Assembly (NCBI RefSeq): GCF_033118175.1
Contig: NC_083681.1
Span: 18,122,001 to 18,186,000 of the forward strand
From: Dama dama
Lineage: Eukaryota > Chordata > Mammalia > Artiodactyla > Cervidae
Direction: 5' to 3'
Length of the DNA stretch: 64,000 nt
The notes below the pieces were generated by a model, which had not been told where the DNA came from, searched no databases, and worked only from the letters and a program-made list of their open reading frames with translations. The position numbers and the translations under genes were made by a program. Of the stretch, positions 35,303 through 46,176 are shown one piece after another. Numbering within the stretch: position 1 is the stretch's first letter; every line of letters begins with the position of its first letter.

Positions 35303-36451
35303 CACTATTGTGTGTACTTTTCTGGAAAAAAGTTTTTTTCTTATACATTAGATTTCCAAAGTGACCCATAGTTTGGAAGATTCCTTAATGATTTCTGACT
35401 GTTTAAATAAATGAATGGGTAAATTAAAAAATATCAATATCAGGAAATTCAAATTCACCTTAGTTTTCTGCCTCTAATTAGTTTATGACCCTAGGTAAGA
35501 CATGTGAATAATCTTATCTTCTGTTTCCTCATGAGTTAGAAAAAAATCAGTAGCTCTATATTATTTCCAAAAATTGTGCACTAAATCATGGAAAAGAAAA
35601 AGGATATTAGTGGAAGAGCAGTGAAATCTAAATAAAGCCTTCAGTTTAGTTAATATTAACAGCCTACTATAATTGATTTCTTAGATGACATATAAATACC
35701 AGATTTATGTAGAATGTTAACACTAGGAAAACAGAGTAAATAGTATATGGGAACTCATTATACTATCCTTTCAATATTTCTCTAAATCTAAAATTAGTCC
35801 AATATAAAGTATATCTAGTGAGGCTGAGAATTTATTTTATTTTCAACTTATATATATGCTATTAGAGACCCATTGCATACTTTTGAGTCTGCAAGCAACA
35901 TGATGAAAGAAAAATTTATTTAGAGCTAATGTTTCACATGGAGGGAATAGGGAAAACTAGAGGAAATATAACTATTAGAAGACAATATTACGGTTCCAGG
36001 CTTGAGCTAAGACTGAGGTTGTGGGAACAGAAGGAAATTTCTAACATATGAATATCTTTAAAGAAATAAGGAACAGAGCTAACCAGGCAAAATCACATAG
36101 CCATTCTATATATTGTAATGTCATTTTTACTAAAGTTTAAAAATAATAATGCCATGTGAACTTATTTTTTTCTTTCAAAATTCAAGATTTGGCAGGTAAT
36201 AAAACTTTTCTAAGTCAATTTCTGTTTATCACTTTTTCTCATTTATCACATTGCTCTTTAAAGGAATTAGGAAAATTTTATATCGCAATATTAATATACT
36301 GGATTGCTATATTAAGTAAATAAGTATGTTTCAACTCCTCACAAAACAAAGAAGTTTAATTTCAAAAAAAGACCATAATTTTTATTATGAGAATACATTT
36401 TAAAAGGTAAGAAAATAGAATATATTGGGAGAGTCATCTTTAAACTTTGTT
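35303..36451. other. Single-copy AT-rich DNA, no gene seen
   Basis: No repeat, RNA gene or plausible exon recognised. Confidence 0.6.
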
Positions 36452-36731
36452 TTTGTTCAGTCACTAAGTCATATCTGACACTTTTTGACTCTGTGGACTC
36501 CAGCATGCAAGGGTTCCCTGTCCTTCTTTATATCCTGGACTTGGCTCAAATGCATTTCCATTGTCAGTGCTATCTAACCATCTCTTTCTCCATTGTCTCT
36601 TTTTTCCTTTTTCCTTCAATCTTTCCCAGCATCATGATCTTTTCCAATGAGTCAGCTGTTCACATCAGGAGGCCAAAGTATTGGAGCTTCAGGTTCAGCA
36701 TCAGTCCTTCCAAAGAATATTCAGGGTTGAT
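36452..36731 (-). mobile_element. BovB 3' end fragment
   Basis: Antisense terminal 280 bp of BovB ('cttcaatctttcccagcatc', 'ggccaaagtattggagcttc'), 5'-truncated. It abuts old L1 sequence at its right end. Confidence 0.9.
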
Positions 36732-37253
36732 AGATGAATGGATAAAGAAGATATGATATATGCATACAATGGAATATTACTCAGCTATAAAAAAATAATG
36801 AAATTCTGTCATTTGGGACAACATGGATGGCTCTAGAAAGTATCATGTTATGTGAAATAAGTCAGATAGGAAAAGGAAAATACTGCATGATTTCACTTTT
36901 ATGTGGAATCTAAAAAACAAAACAAGTGGCCAAACATAAACAAAAACATCATTATGGATACCATGAATAAACAGATAGCTACCAGAGAGGAAGATGTGGG
37001 GGCAGGAGAAATAGTTGAAGAAGATTAAGAGACCCAAAGTTCTCATTACACAATAAATGAGTTATGATTATCAAATGTACAGTGTGGGCAATATTTCAAT
37101 AATTATGTAATATATTTATATGATGACATATGGTAACTAGGCTTATCATGGTGATTATTTTGAAATGTGTATAGAATATCAAATCACTACTGTGCATAGC
37201 AGAAGCCAAAATAGTATATTGTAGGTCTACTATACTTCAAAACTAGACAAACA
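36732..37253 (+). mobile_element. Old L1 3' end, left part (split by a younger L1)
   Basis: Sense L1 C-terminus and 3' UTR ('acaatggaatattactcagc', 'aatttcacttttatgtgg'-like text, then 'gtctactatacttcaaaact'). It is interrupted at 37253 by the L1-BT insertion and continues at 40843. Confidence 0.8.
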
Positions 37254-40200
37254 CCAGTCATCTTTTCTGACCACAGTGCAGTAAGATTAGATCTCAATTA
37301 CAGGGAAAAAATTGTTAAAACTTCAAACATATGGAGGCTAAATAACACGCTTCTGAATAACCAACAAATCATAGAAGAAATCAAAAAAGAAATCAAAATA
37401 TGTATAGAAATGAATGAAAATGAAAACACAACAACCCAAAACCTATGGGACACTGTAAAAGCAGTGCTAAGGGGAAGGTTCATAGCATTACAGGCTTACA
37501 TCAAGAAACAGGAAAAAAACCAATTAAATAACCTAACTCTACACCTAAAGCAATTAGAGAAGGAAGAAATGAAGAACCCCAGAGTTAGCAGAAGGAAAGA
37601 AATCTTAAAAATCAGGGCAGAAATAAATGCAAAAGAAACTAAAGAGACCATAGCAAAAATCAACAAAGCTAAAAGCTGGTTTTTTGAAAAAATAAACAAA
37701 ATTGACAAACCATTAACAAGACTCATTAAGAAACAAAGGGAGATGAACCAAATTAACAAAATTAGAAATGAAAATGGAGAGATCACAACAGACAACACTG
37801 AAATACAAAGGATCATAAGAGACTACTACCAGCAGCTCTATGCCAATAAAATGGACAACTTGGATGAAATGGACAAATTCTTAGAAAAGTATAACTTTCC
37901 AAAACTGAACCAGGAAGAAATAGAAGATCTTAACAGACCCATCACAAGCAAGGAAATCGAAACTGTCATCAAAAATCTTCCAGCAAACAAAAGCCCAGGA
38001 CCAGATGGCTTCACAGCTGAATTCTACCAAAACTTTAGAGAAGAGCTAACACCTATCTTACTCAAACTCTTCCAGAAAATTGCAGAAGAAGGTAAGCTTC
38101 CAAACTCATTCTATGAGGCCACCATCACCCTAATTCCAAAACCAGACAAAGATGCCACAAAAAAAGAAAACTACAGGCCAATATCACTGATGAACATAGA
38201 TGCAAAAATCCTTAACAAAATTCTAGCAAACAGAATCCAACAACATATTAAAAAAATCATACACCATGACCAAGTGGGCTTTATCCCAGGAATGCAAGGA
38301 TTCTTTAATATCCGCAAATCAATCAATGTAATACACCACATTAACAAATTGAAAGATAAAAACCATATGATTATCTCAATAGATGCAGAGAAAGCCTTTG
38401 ACAAAATTCAACACTCATTTATGATTAAAACTCTCCAAAAAGCAGGAATAGAAGGAACATACCTCAACATAATAAAAGCTATATATGACAAACCCACAGC
38501 AAGCATCACCCTCAATGGTGAAAAATTGAAGGCATTTCCCCTGAAATCAGGAACAAGACAAGGGTGCCCACTCTCACCACTACTATTCAACATAGTGTTG
38601 GAAGTTCTGGCCACAGCAATCAGAGCAGAAAAAGAAGTAAAAGGAATCCAGATAGGAAAAGAAGAAGTAAAACTCTCACTGTTTGCAGATGACATGATCC
38701 TCTACATAGAAAACCCTAAAGACTCTACCAGAAAATTACTAGAGCTAATCAATGAATATAGTATAGTTGCAGGATATAAAATTAACACACAGAAATCCCT
38801 TGCATTCCTATATACTAACAATGAAAAAACAGACAGAGAAATTAAGGAAACAATACCATTCACCATTGCAACAAAAAGAATAAAATACTTAGGAGTATAT
38901 CTACCTAAAGAAACAAAGGACCTATACATAGAAAACTATAAAACACTGATGAAAGAAATCAAAGAGGACACAAACAGATGGAGAAACATACCGTGTTCAT
39001 GGATTGGAAGAATTAATATTGTCAAAATGGCTATTCTACCCAAAGCAGTCTATAGATTCAATGCAATCCCTATCAAGCTACCAACGGTATTTTTCACAGA
39101 ACTAGACCAAAGAATTTCACAATTTGTATGGAAATACAAAAAACCTCGAATAGCCAAAGGAATCTTGAGAAAGAAGAATGGAGCTGGAGGAATCAACCTG
39201 CCTGACTTCAGACTCTACTACAAAGCCACAGTCATCAAGACAGTATGGTACTGGCACAAAGACAGAAATCTAGATCAATGGAACAGAATAGAAAGCCCAG
39301 AGATAAATCCACGAACCTATGGACACCTTATCTTTGACAAAGGAGGCAAGGATATACAATGGAAAAAAGACAACCTCTTTAACAAGTGGTGCTGGGAAAA
39401 CTGGTCAACCACTTGTAAAAGAATGAAACTAGAACACTTTCTAACACCATACACAAAAATAAACTCAAAATGGATTAAAGATCTAAATGTAAGACCAGAA
39501 ATTATAAAACTCCTAGAGGAGAACATAGGCAAAACACTCTCCGACATAAATCAAAGCAAGATCCTCTATGACCCACCTCCCAGAATATTGGAAATAAAAG
39601 CAAAACTAAACAAATGGGACCTAATGAAACTTAAAAGCTTTTGCACTACAAAGGAAACTATAAGCAAGGTGAAAAGACAGCCCTCAGATTGGGAGAAAAT
39701 AATAGCAAATGAAGAAACAGACAAAGGATTAATCTCAAAAATATACAAGCAACTCCTGCAGCTCAATTCCAGAAAAATAAATGACCCAATCAAAAAATGG
39801 GCCAAAGAACTAAACAGACATTTCTCCAAAGAAGACATACAGATGGCTAACAAACACATGAAAAGATGCTCAACATCACTCATTATCAGAGAAATGCAAA
39901 TCAAAACCACAATGAGGTACCATTACACGCCAGTCAGGATGGCTGCTATCCAAAAGTCTACAAGCAATAAATGCTGGAGAGGGTGTGGAGAAAAGGGAAC
40001 CCTCTTACACTGTTGGTGGGAATGCAAACTAGTACAGCCGCTATGGAAAACAGTGTGGAGATTTCTTAAAAAACTGGAAATAGAACTGCCATATGACCCA
40101 GCAATCCCACTTCTGGGCATACACACTGAGGAAACCAGATCTGAAAGAGACACGTGCACCCCAATGTTCATCGCAGCACTGTTTATAATAGCCAGGACAT

Positions 40201-40406
40201 GGAAGCAACCTAGATGCCCATCAGCAGACGAATGGATAAGGAAGCTGTGGTACATATACACCATGGAATATTACTCAGCCATGAAAAAGAATTCATTTGA
40301 ACCAGTCCTAATGAGATGGATGAAGCTGGAGCCCATTATACAGAGTGAAGTAAGCCAGAAAGATAAAGAACATTACAGCATACTGACACATGTATATGGA
40401 ATTTAG
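37254..40406 (+). CDS. L1 ORF2 protein, 5'-truncated but open
   Basis: One frame stays open for 1050 codons from the element's left edge; the first ATG in it is at 37410 (998 aa). In order: the end of the endonuclease domain with the catalytic-type SDH at 37266-37274; the linker and reverse transcriptase, with NYRPISLMNIDAKILNK, SIDAEKAFDKIQ, SGTRQGCPLSPLLFNIVLEVL and the catalytic FADD at residues 425-428 (numbered from the ATG); then the C-terminal zinc-knuckle-like motif C-X3-C-X7-H-X4-C at C855, C859, H867 and C872. A full ruminant ORF2 is roughly 1270 aa, so about the first 220 residues (most of the endonuclease) are lost. The protein would nick and copy DNA in the nucleus as part of an L1 RNP if complete. 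There is no promoter here, so expression is doubtful. Confidence 0.93.
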   Translation, partial: PVIFSDHSAVRLDLNYREKIVKTSNIWRLNNTLLNNQQIIEEIKKEIKICIEMNENENTTTQNLWDTVKAVLRGRFIALQAYIKKQEKNQLNNLTLHLKQLEKEEMKNPRVSRRKEILKIRAEINAKETKETIAKINKAKSWFFEKINKIDKPLTRLIKKQREMNQINKIRNENGEITTDNTEIQRIIRDYYQQLYANKMDNLDEMDKFLEKYNFPKLNQEEIEDLNRPITSKEIETVIKNLPANKSPGPDGFTAEFYQNFREELTPILLKLFQKIAEEGKLPNSFYEATITLIPKPDKDATKKENYRPISLMNIDAKILNKILANRIQQHIKKIIHHDQVGFIPGMQGFFNIRKSINVIHHINKLKDKNHMIISIDAEKAFDKIQHSFMIKTLQKAGIEGTYLNIIKAIYDKPTASITLNGEKLKAFPLKSGTRQGCPLSPLLFNIVLEVLATAIRAEKEVKGIQIGKEEVKLSLFADDMILYIENPKDSTRKLLELINEYSIVAGYKINTQKSLAFLYTNNEKTDREIKETIPFTIATKRIKYLGVYLPKETKDLYIENYKTLMKEIKEDTNRWRNIPCSWIGRINIVKMAILPKAVYRFNAIPIKLPTVFFTELDQRISQFVWKYKKPRIAKGILRKKNGAGGINLPDFRLYYKATVIKTVWYWHKDRNLDQWNRIESPEINPRTYGHLIFDKGGKDIQWKKDNLFNKWCWENWSTTCKRMKLEHFLTPYTKINSKWIKDLNVRPEIIKLLEENIGKTLSDINQSKILYDPPPRILEIKAKLNKWDLMKLKSFCTTKETISKVKRQPSDWEKIIANEETDKGLISKIYKQLLQLNSRKINDPIKKWAKELNRHFSKEDIQMANKHMKRCSTSLIIREMQIKTTMRYHYTPVRMAAIQKSTSNKCWRGCGEKGTLLHCWWECKLVQPLWKTVWRFLKKLEIELPYDPAIPLLGIHTEETRSERDTCTPMFIAALFIIARTWKQPRCPSADEWIRKLWYIYTMEYYSAMKKNSFEPVLMRWMKLEPIIQSEVSQKDKEHYSILTHVYGI

Positions 40407-40736
40407 AAAGGTGATAACGATAACCCTATATATAGAACAGAAAAAGAGACACAGAAATACAGAACAGACTTTTGAACTTTGTGGGAGAATGTGAGGGTGG
40501 GATATTTCAAAAGAACAGCATGTATACTATCTATGGTGAAACAGATCACCAGCCCAGGTGGGATGCACGAGACAAGTGCTCCAGCCTGGTGCACTGGGAA
40601 GACCCAGAGGAATCGGGTGGAGAGGGAGGTGGGAGGGGGGATCGGGATTGGGAATACATGTAAATCCATGGCTGATTCATATCAATGTATGACAAAACCC
40701 ACTGGGAAAAAAAAAAATAATAATAATAATAAAAAA

Positions 40737-40819
40737 CCTTGCTTATTTTACCCATCAGGTAAATGGCTAAAAGAGCATAATATATAAAAATTTAAATAAA
40801 AGTAAAATATTGATATATT
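40737..40819 (+). other. 3'-transduced segment carried by the L1-BT
   Basis: 83 bp with no resemblance to L1 lie between the element's first A-rich tail and a second A-run, inside the target-site duplication. An AATAAA signal at 40795-40800 sits about 19 bases before the second A-run, the normal spacing for cleavage and polyadenylation. It should be a piece of the flank of the source element elsewhere in the genome. Confidence 0.85.
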
Positions 40820-40842
40820 AAAAAAAAAAAACTAGACAAACA

Positions 40843-41082
40843 TAAAAAAAGAGGTCAGATTTGTGGTTACCAGAAGGGGTTGGAGGGAGCAGGAATGGGA
40901 TGAATGTAGTCAAAATGTATAAACTAAGAGTTATAAGAAAAATAAGTACTGAGGATGTAAGATGCAATACAAAAAAAATTGTAATTAACAGGGCTGTATG
41001 TTATATTTGAAAGTTGTTAAGAGTAAACCCTCAGTTCTCATCAAAGGGATTTCTTTTTTTTCTTTAATTTTGTATGTTTATG
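40843..41082 (+). mobile_element. Old L1 3' end, right part
   Basis: Continuation of the old L1 3' UTR after the L1-BT ('gtggttaccagaaggggttg'). Further 3' UTR text follows the next SINE at 41317-41432 ('tatacctcaataag'), where the old element ends. Confidence 0.75.
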
Positions 41083-41093
41083 ATATGTTCACT

Positions 41094-41307
41094 GGACTTC
41101 CCCGGTGGCTCATGATAAAGAATCTTCTTGCAATGCAGGAGCTGCAGGTTTGATCCCTGGGTCCAGAAGATCCCCTGGAGGAGGGCAGGGGATTACTGTA
41201 GTATTCTTGCCTGGAGAATCCCATGGACAGAGAAGCCTGGTGGGCTACAATCCATAGGGCTACAAAGAGTCAGACACAACTGAAGCGACTGAGCATGTAT
41301 GCATAAG
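41094..41307 (+). mobile_element. Bov-tA SINE
   Basis: Sense Bov-tA from 'ggacttccccggtggctcat' to 'agtcagacacaactgaagcg'. The 9-bp repeat atgttcact at 41085-41093 and 41308-41316 flanks it, and the old L1 3' UTR reads across. Confidence 0.93.
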
Positions 41308-41432
41308 ATGTTCACTAAACTTAGATGGTCACTAAACTGTGGTAGCTATTTTATGCTGTAAGTAAGTTCAGCTGTTCACCTTAAAATTATACAGTGCTGT
41401 ATGTCAGTTATACCTCAATAAGAAATCTAGGA

Positions 41433-43163
41433 AAACAATAGAATGGGAAAGACTAGAGTTCTCATCAAGAAAATTAGAGAGACCATGGGAACATTTCATG
41501 CAAAGATGGGCTCAATAAAGGACAGAAATGGTAGGGACCTAACAGAAGCAGAAGATATTAAGAAGAGGTGGCAAGAATACACAAAAGAACTGTACAAAAA
41601 AGATCTTCACAACCCAGATAATCACGATGGTGTGATCACTCACCTAGAGCCAGACATCCTAGAATGTGAAGTCAAGTGGGCCTTAGGAAGCATCACTACA
41701 AACAAAGTTAGTGGAAGTGATGGAATTCTTACTGAGCTATTTCAAATCCTAAAAGATGATGCTGTGAAAGTGCTGCACTCAATATGCCAGCAAATTGGGA
41801 AAACTCAGCAGTGGCCACAGGACTGGGAAAGGTCAGTTTTCATTCCAATCCCAAAGAAAGGCAATCCCAAAGAATGCTCAAACTACCTCACAGTTGCACT
41901 CATCTCACACGCTAGTAAAGTAATGCTTAAAATTCTCCAAGCCAGGCTCCAGCAATACGTGAACCATGAACTTCCAGATGTTCAAGCTGGTTTTAGAAAA
42001 GACAGAGGAACCAGAAATCAAATTGCCAACATCCACTGGATCATCAAAAAAGCAAGAGAGTTCTAAAAAACCACCTATGTCTGCTTTATTGACTATGCCA
42101 AAGCCTTTGACTGTGTGGATCACAATAAACTGGAAAATTCTTAAAGAGATGGGGATACCAGACCACCTGACCTGCCTCTTGAGAAATCTGTATACAGGTC
42201 AGGAAGCAACAGTTAGAACTGGACATGGAACAACAGACTGGTTCCAAATAGGAAAAGGAGTACAGTCAAGGCTGTATATTGTCACCCTGCTTATTTAACT
42301 TATATGCAGAGTACATCATGAGAAATGGTAGGCTGGAGGAAGCACAAGCTGGAATCAAGATTGCTGGGAGAAATATCAATAACCTCAGATATGCAGATGA
42401 CACCACCCTTATGGCAGAAAGTGAAGAAGAACTAAAGAGCCTCTTGATGAAAGTGAAAGAGGAGAGTGAAAAAGTTGGCTTAAAGGTCAACATTCAGAAA
42501 ACTAAGATCATGGCATCTGGTCCCATTACCTCATGGGAAATAGATGGGGAAACAGTGGCTGACTTTATTTTTCTGGGCTCCAAAATCACTGCAGATGGTG
42601 GTTGCAGCCATGAAATTAAAAGACGCTTACTTTTTGGAAGGAAAGTTATGACCAACCTAGACAGCATATTAAAAAGCAGACACATTACTTTTCCAACAAA
42701 GGTCCGTCTAGTCAAGGCTATGGTTTTTCCAGTAGTCATGTATGGATGTGAGAGTTGGACTATAAAGAAAGCTGAGTGCAGAAGAATTGATGCTTTTGAA
42801 CTGTGGTGTTGGAGAAGACTCTTGAGAGTCCCTTGGACTGCAAGGAGATCCAACCAGTCCATCCTAAAGGAGATCAGTCCTGGGTGTTCATTGGAAGGAC
42901 TGATGCTAAAGCTGAAACTCCAATACTTTGGCCACCTGATGCAAAGAGTTGACTCCTTTGAAAAGACCCTGATACTGGGAAAGATTGAGGGCAGGAGGAG
43001 AAGGGGATGACAGAAGATTGAGATGGTTGGATGTCATCACTGACTAGATGGACATGGGTTTGGGTGGACTTTGGGAGTTGGTGATGGACAGGGAGGGGTG
43101 TGCTGCTGTTTATGGGGTCGCAAAGAGTCGGACACGACTGAGTGACTGAACTGAACTGAAGCT
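41433..43163 (+). mobile_element. BovB LINE, 1.73-kb 3' part
   Basis: Sense BovB from the 'aaaacaatagaatgggaaag' block through the polymerase to the 3' end 'ggtcgcaaagagtcggacac' and a gaactgaactgaa terminus. It is the best-preserved BovB of the window, 5'-truncated by roughly half of the usual 3.2 kb. Confidence 0.95.
41443..43010 (+). pseudogene. BovB reverse transcriptase, broken
   Basis: Three frames together cover the polymerase: 41443-42066 (fingers: SVFIPIPKKGNPKECSNY, a VQAGFRKDRGTRNQIANI block), 42067-42298 (palm start: CFIDYAKAFDCVDHNK, read partly in a second frame), and 42279-43010 (NLRYADDTTLMAES with the catalytic YADD at 42390-42401, then VVMYGCESWTIKKAE and the basic GKIEGRRRRG tail). 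Lesions I can see: a stop at 42064-42066 where other copies have a CAG codon, a 2-base loss at about 42132, a 1-base gain at about 42267, and a CGA-to-TGA stop at 43008-43010. The encoded enzyme would copy BovB RNA at the nick; this copy cannot. Confidence 0.92.
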
Positions 43164-43214
43164 TGATTAGGAATTAACAGGTCTGGATTCTACTTCCAGT
43201 GCCAACACTGCCTT

Positions 43215-43810
43215 ACTTCTGGACATATATTTGGAGAAAACCATAATTCAAAAGATACAAGCACCACAATGTACACTGCAGCATGGTTTACAATAGCCAT
43301 AACATGGAAACAACCTAAATATCCATTGACAGATGAATAGATAAAGAAAATGTGGTAAATATATGCAATGCAATGTTACTGAGCCATACAAAAGAATGAA
43401 ATACTGCTAATTGATGCAAGAAGGGTGAACCTAGAGATGACCACAAAACGAAGTTGGCAGAGAAAGACAAATATCATATGCTATCACTTCTATGTGGACT
43501 CTAAAAAGATACAAATGAATTTATCTACAAAACAGAAACAGAATCAGAGACTTCAAAAACAATCTTACAGTTACCAAAGGAGAATAATGAGACAGAATGG
43601 TAAATTAGGAGTTTAAGATTAACATATATACACCACTTATATAAAATAGATAATCAACAAGGACCAACTTATAGCACAGGGAATTTTACTGAATAGTCTA
43701 TGGTAACCTATGTGGGAAAAGAATCTGAAAAAGAGCCACTTTGTTATACACCTAAAATTAATGTATCATTGTAAATCAACTATACCCAATATGAAATAAA
43801 AATCAAATTA
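43215..43810 (+). mobile_element. Old L1 3' end
   Basis: Sense L1 C-terminus and 3' UTR ('gcatggtttacaatagccat', 'ggaaacaacctaaatatcca', 'tagcacagggaattttactg') ending near 'atgaaataaaaatc'. Diverged and 5'-truncated. 43164-43214 is unassigned. Confidence 0.88.
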
Positions 43811-44522
43811 AATAAATAAATTGAACAAATAAGAATAAAATGTTTTAAAAATAACTTTTACAAGACAAAATATTTCAACTGCCATTCATAAAAGTGAATA
43901 TAGATTGCTCACATTTTAAGAATTCTTAATACTGCCTACTATTATTTTCAAATAATATTTTTATCCATTAAGAATATTTGAGAAGACATGTTTTTTCCCT
44001 CTTTAATGTAAAGGTGATTATTATTGTTGTGTAATGATCTTACATTTTTCAAACATTGCTTGCACTAACTGCTTTTTTGACTTTGCCTTCTCTCTGTCAC
44101 TTACCCTGCATAACTTCAATCTCCTGTTAACATTTACCTGTCTTAGGAAAATGAGTTGTTTCTAGGGAAAAGGTGATAGGTGTAGCTCTAGTGTGCCTCC
44201 AAATAGAGTCTAAAGTTTTAGTTTCAGACTTCAAAGTTTGTCTTAACCTACTGCTTCAGCTTTAACTCTCACTCTTATGTCATTCTAAAATAAAATCCAA
44301 TGATTAGAACATGTTGATCCTGATCATAATTTTCTTGTATCTAAATTTTTGATTATGTTGCTCCCTACATTCATTTGTTGAAGTTCTGCCCATCTTTAAA
44401 TACCATTTCATTCATGAAAGTTTAATAGCCCTCCCACTGTAAACGCTCTCTGAACTTCCACACCTTTGTGGATTCACCTTTTTTATGGCATCTAGCCTTT
44501 TGGTCATTTTTAGCTAATTAAT
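43811..44522. other. Single-copy DNA, no gene seen
   Basis: Nothing recognisable. Confidence 0.55.
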
Positions 44523-44744
44523 TGATGTGTGTGTGTGTGTGTTAGTCACTCATTCATGTCTGACTCTTTATGACACCATGGACTGTAACCCACCAGCCTC
44601 CTCTGTCCATGGAATTCTCCAGGCAAGGATACTGGAGTGGGTAGCCATTCGCTTTTCCAGGTGCTCTTCCCAACCCAGGGATTGAACCAGAGTCTCCTGC
44701 ACTGCAGGTAGATTCTTTACCACCCAAGCTACAAGGGAAGCCCA
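44523..44744 (-). mobile_element. Bov-tA SINE with (TG)n on both sides
   Basis: Antisense Bov-tA (44543-44744; 'catgtctgactctttatgac', 'caagctacaagggaagccc'). A (TG)n run at about 44524-44541 is its tail. A second TG-rich run at 44746-44769 follows the head, so it either inserted into a TG tract or duplicated one. Confidence 0.9.
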
Positions 44745-44782
44745 TATGTGTGTGTATGTGTGTGTGTGTATATATATTATAT

Positions 44783-45062
44783 ATTTGTAGGCTGTGTTGA
44801 GTCTTAGCTGAGACACTCAGGATCTCCATGACATGCAGGCTCTTCATTGCAGCACATGGGCCTCTCTCTCACTGTGGTATGGGCTTCAGAGTCATGGGCT
44901 CAGCATTTGCAGTGAGCAGGCTCTCTACTTGAGGCATACAGGCTCAGAAGTTGTGGCGTGCAGGTTTAGTTTCCCCACGGCATGCAGAATCTTAGTTTCC
45001 CAAGCAGGGATCAAACCTGTGTCTTCTGCATTGGAAGTTGTATCTTTAACCACTGAACTATT
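44783..45062 (-). mobile_element. CHR-1-type SINE
   Basis: Antisense SINE with head 'cagggatcaaacctgtgtct' and 'accactgaacta', and the CHR-1 body ('cacatgggcctctctctcac', 'gcatgcagaatcttagtttc'). Confidence 0.8.
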
Positions 45063-45267
45063 GTGTTTTGTGTTATATCACTTTTATATTACTGTGACTT
45101 TTCTTTGCTTATTCAGTTTTTTACTTTCTGTTTCTTTTTTCTCTGTGTCTGTGTCTGTTGACAAAACTTTAAGCTTCTTAGATTGTTGTGTTCTGCCTAT
45201 CAATATATTCACAACAGTATCTAGGATACTTTTCTAGGGCAATAATTAGCAACCTATAAGAGTTGTT

Positions 45268-45860
45268 CATCTCAGCACTGTTTATAATAGCCAGGACATG
45301 GAAGCAACCTAGATGCCCATCAGCAGACAAATGGATAAGGAAGCTGTGGTACATATACACCATGGAATACTACTCAGCCATTAAAAAGAATTCATTTGAA
45401 TCAGTTCTAATGAGATGGATGAAACTGGAGCCCATTATACAGAGTGAAGTAAGCCAGAAAGATAAAGACCAATACAGTATACTAACACATATATATGAAA
45501 TGTAAAAAGATGGTAATGATAACCCTTTATGCAAAACAGAAAAAAAGACACAGATGTACAGAACAGACTTTTGGACTCTGTGGGAGAAGGCGAGGGTGGG
45601 ATGTTTCGAGAGAACAGCATCGAAACATGTATATTGTCTAGGGTGAAACAGATCACCAGCCCAGGTGGGATGCATGAGACAAGTGCTCAGGCCTGGTGCA
45701 CTGGGAAGACCCAGAGGAATCGGATGGAGAGGGAGGTGGGAGGGGGGATCGGGATGGGGAATACGTGTAAATCCATGGCTGATTCATGTTAATGTATGGC
45801 AAAAACCACTACAATATTGTAATTAGCCTCCAACTAATAAAAATAAATGGGGGTAAAAAA
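45268..45860 (+). mobile_element. Short L1-BT insertion (3' end)
   Basis: 593 bp from the ORF2 C-terminus (ARTWKQPRCPSADKWIRKLW) to the 3' end 'tccaactaataaaaataaat' and a short A tail. The 10-bp duplication aagagttgtt at 45258-45267 and 45861-45870 flanks it. The 80-codon frame at 45263-45505 is only the ORF2 tail. Confidence 0.95.
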
Positions 45861-45890
45861 AAGAGTTGTTGAATTAAATTGAATTGCTGG

Positions 45891-46160
45891 GGACTTCCCT
45901 GGTGGTCCAGTTGTTATGAATCTGCCTATGATGCAGGAGATGTAGATTTGATCCCTTGTTGAGGAACTAAGATCCCACATGCCCTGAAGCAAATGAGCCT
46001 GTGAGCTGCAACTATTGGGCCCATTTCCTTTGGAGTTCGAATGTCACAACTAGAGAGTCCACATACCACAAGGAAATATCCTGCATGACGCAGTGAAGAT
46101 CCTGTGTGCTGCAACCAAGACCCACTAAATGCAACCAAATAAATAAATAAATAGTTTTAA
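45891..46160 (+). mobile_element. CHR-2-type SINE
   Basis: Sense SINE 'ggacttccctggtggtccag' ... 'aactaagatcccacatgccc' ... with an (AAAT)n tail at 46136-46152. An imperfect duplication, aaattgaattgctgg at 45876-45890 and aaattgaaatgctagg at 46161-46176, flanks it. Confidence 0.9.
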
Positions 46161-46176
46161 AAATTGAAATGCTAGG

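Larger units (their letters stand above)
37254..40827 (+). mobile_element. Young 5'-truncated L1-BT with 3' transduction
   Basis: A 3.57-kb insertion flanked by a perfect 15-bp duplication, aaaactagacaaaca, at 37239-37253 and 40828-40842. The insertion site reads ttc/aaaac, so the nicked strand is TTTT/GAAG, an L1-endonuclease-like site. It begins just before the endonuclease SDH motif, contains an open ORF2 to 40406, an L1-BT 3' UTR, an A-rich (TAA)n tail at 40707-40736, 83 bp of unrelated sequence, and a second A-run before the right duplication. ORF1 and the 5' UTR are missing, so it cannot act on its own. Confidence 0.96.

Noticed and set aside
37496..40264. Minus-strand frames of 76-114 codons
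   Set aside because: Shadows of the L1-BT ORF2 on the opposite strand.
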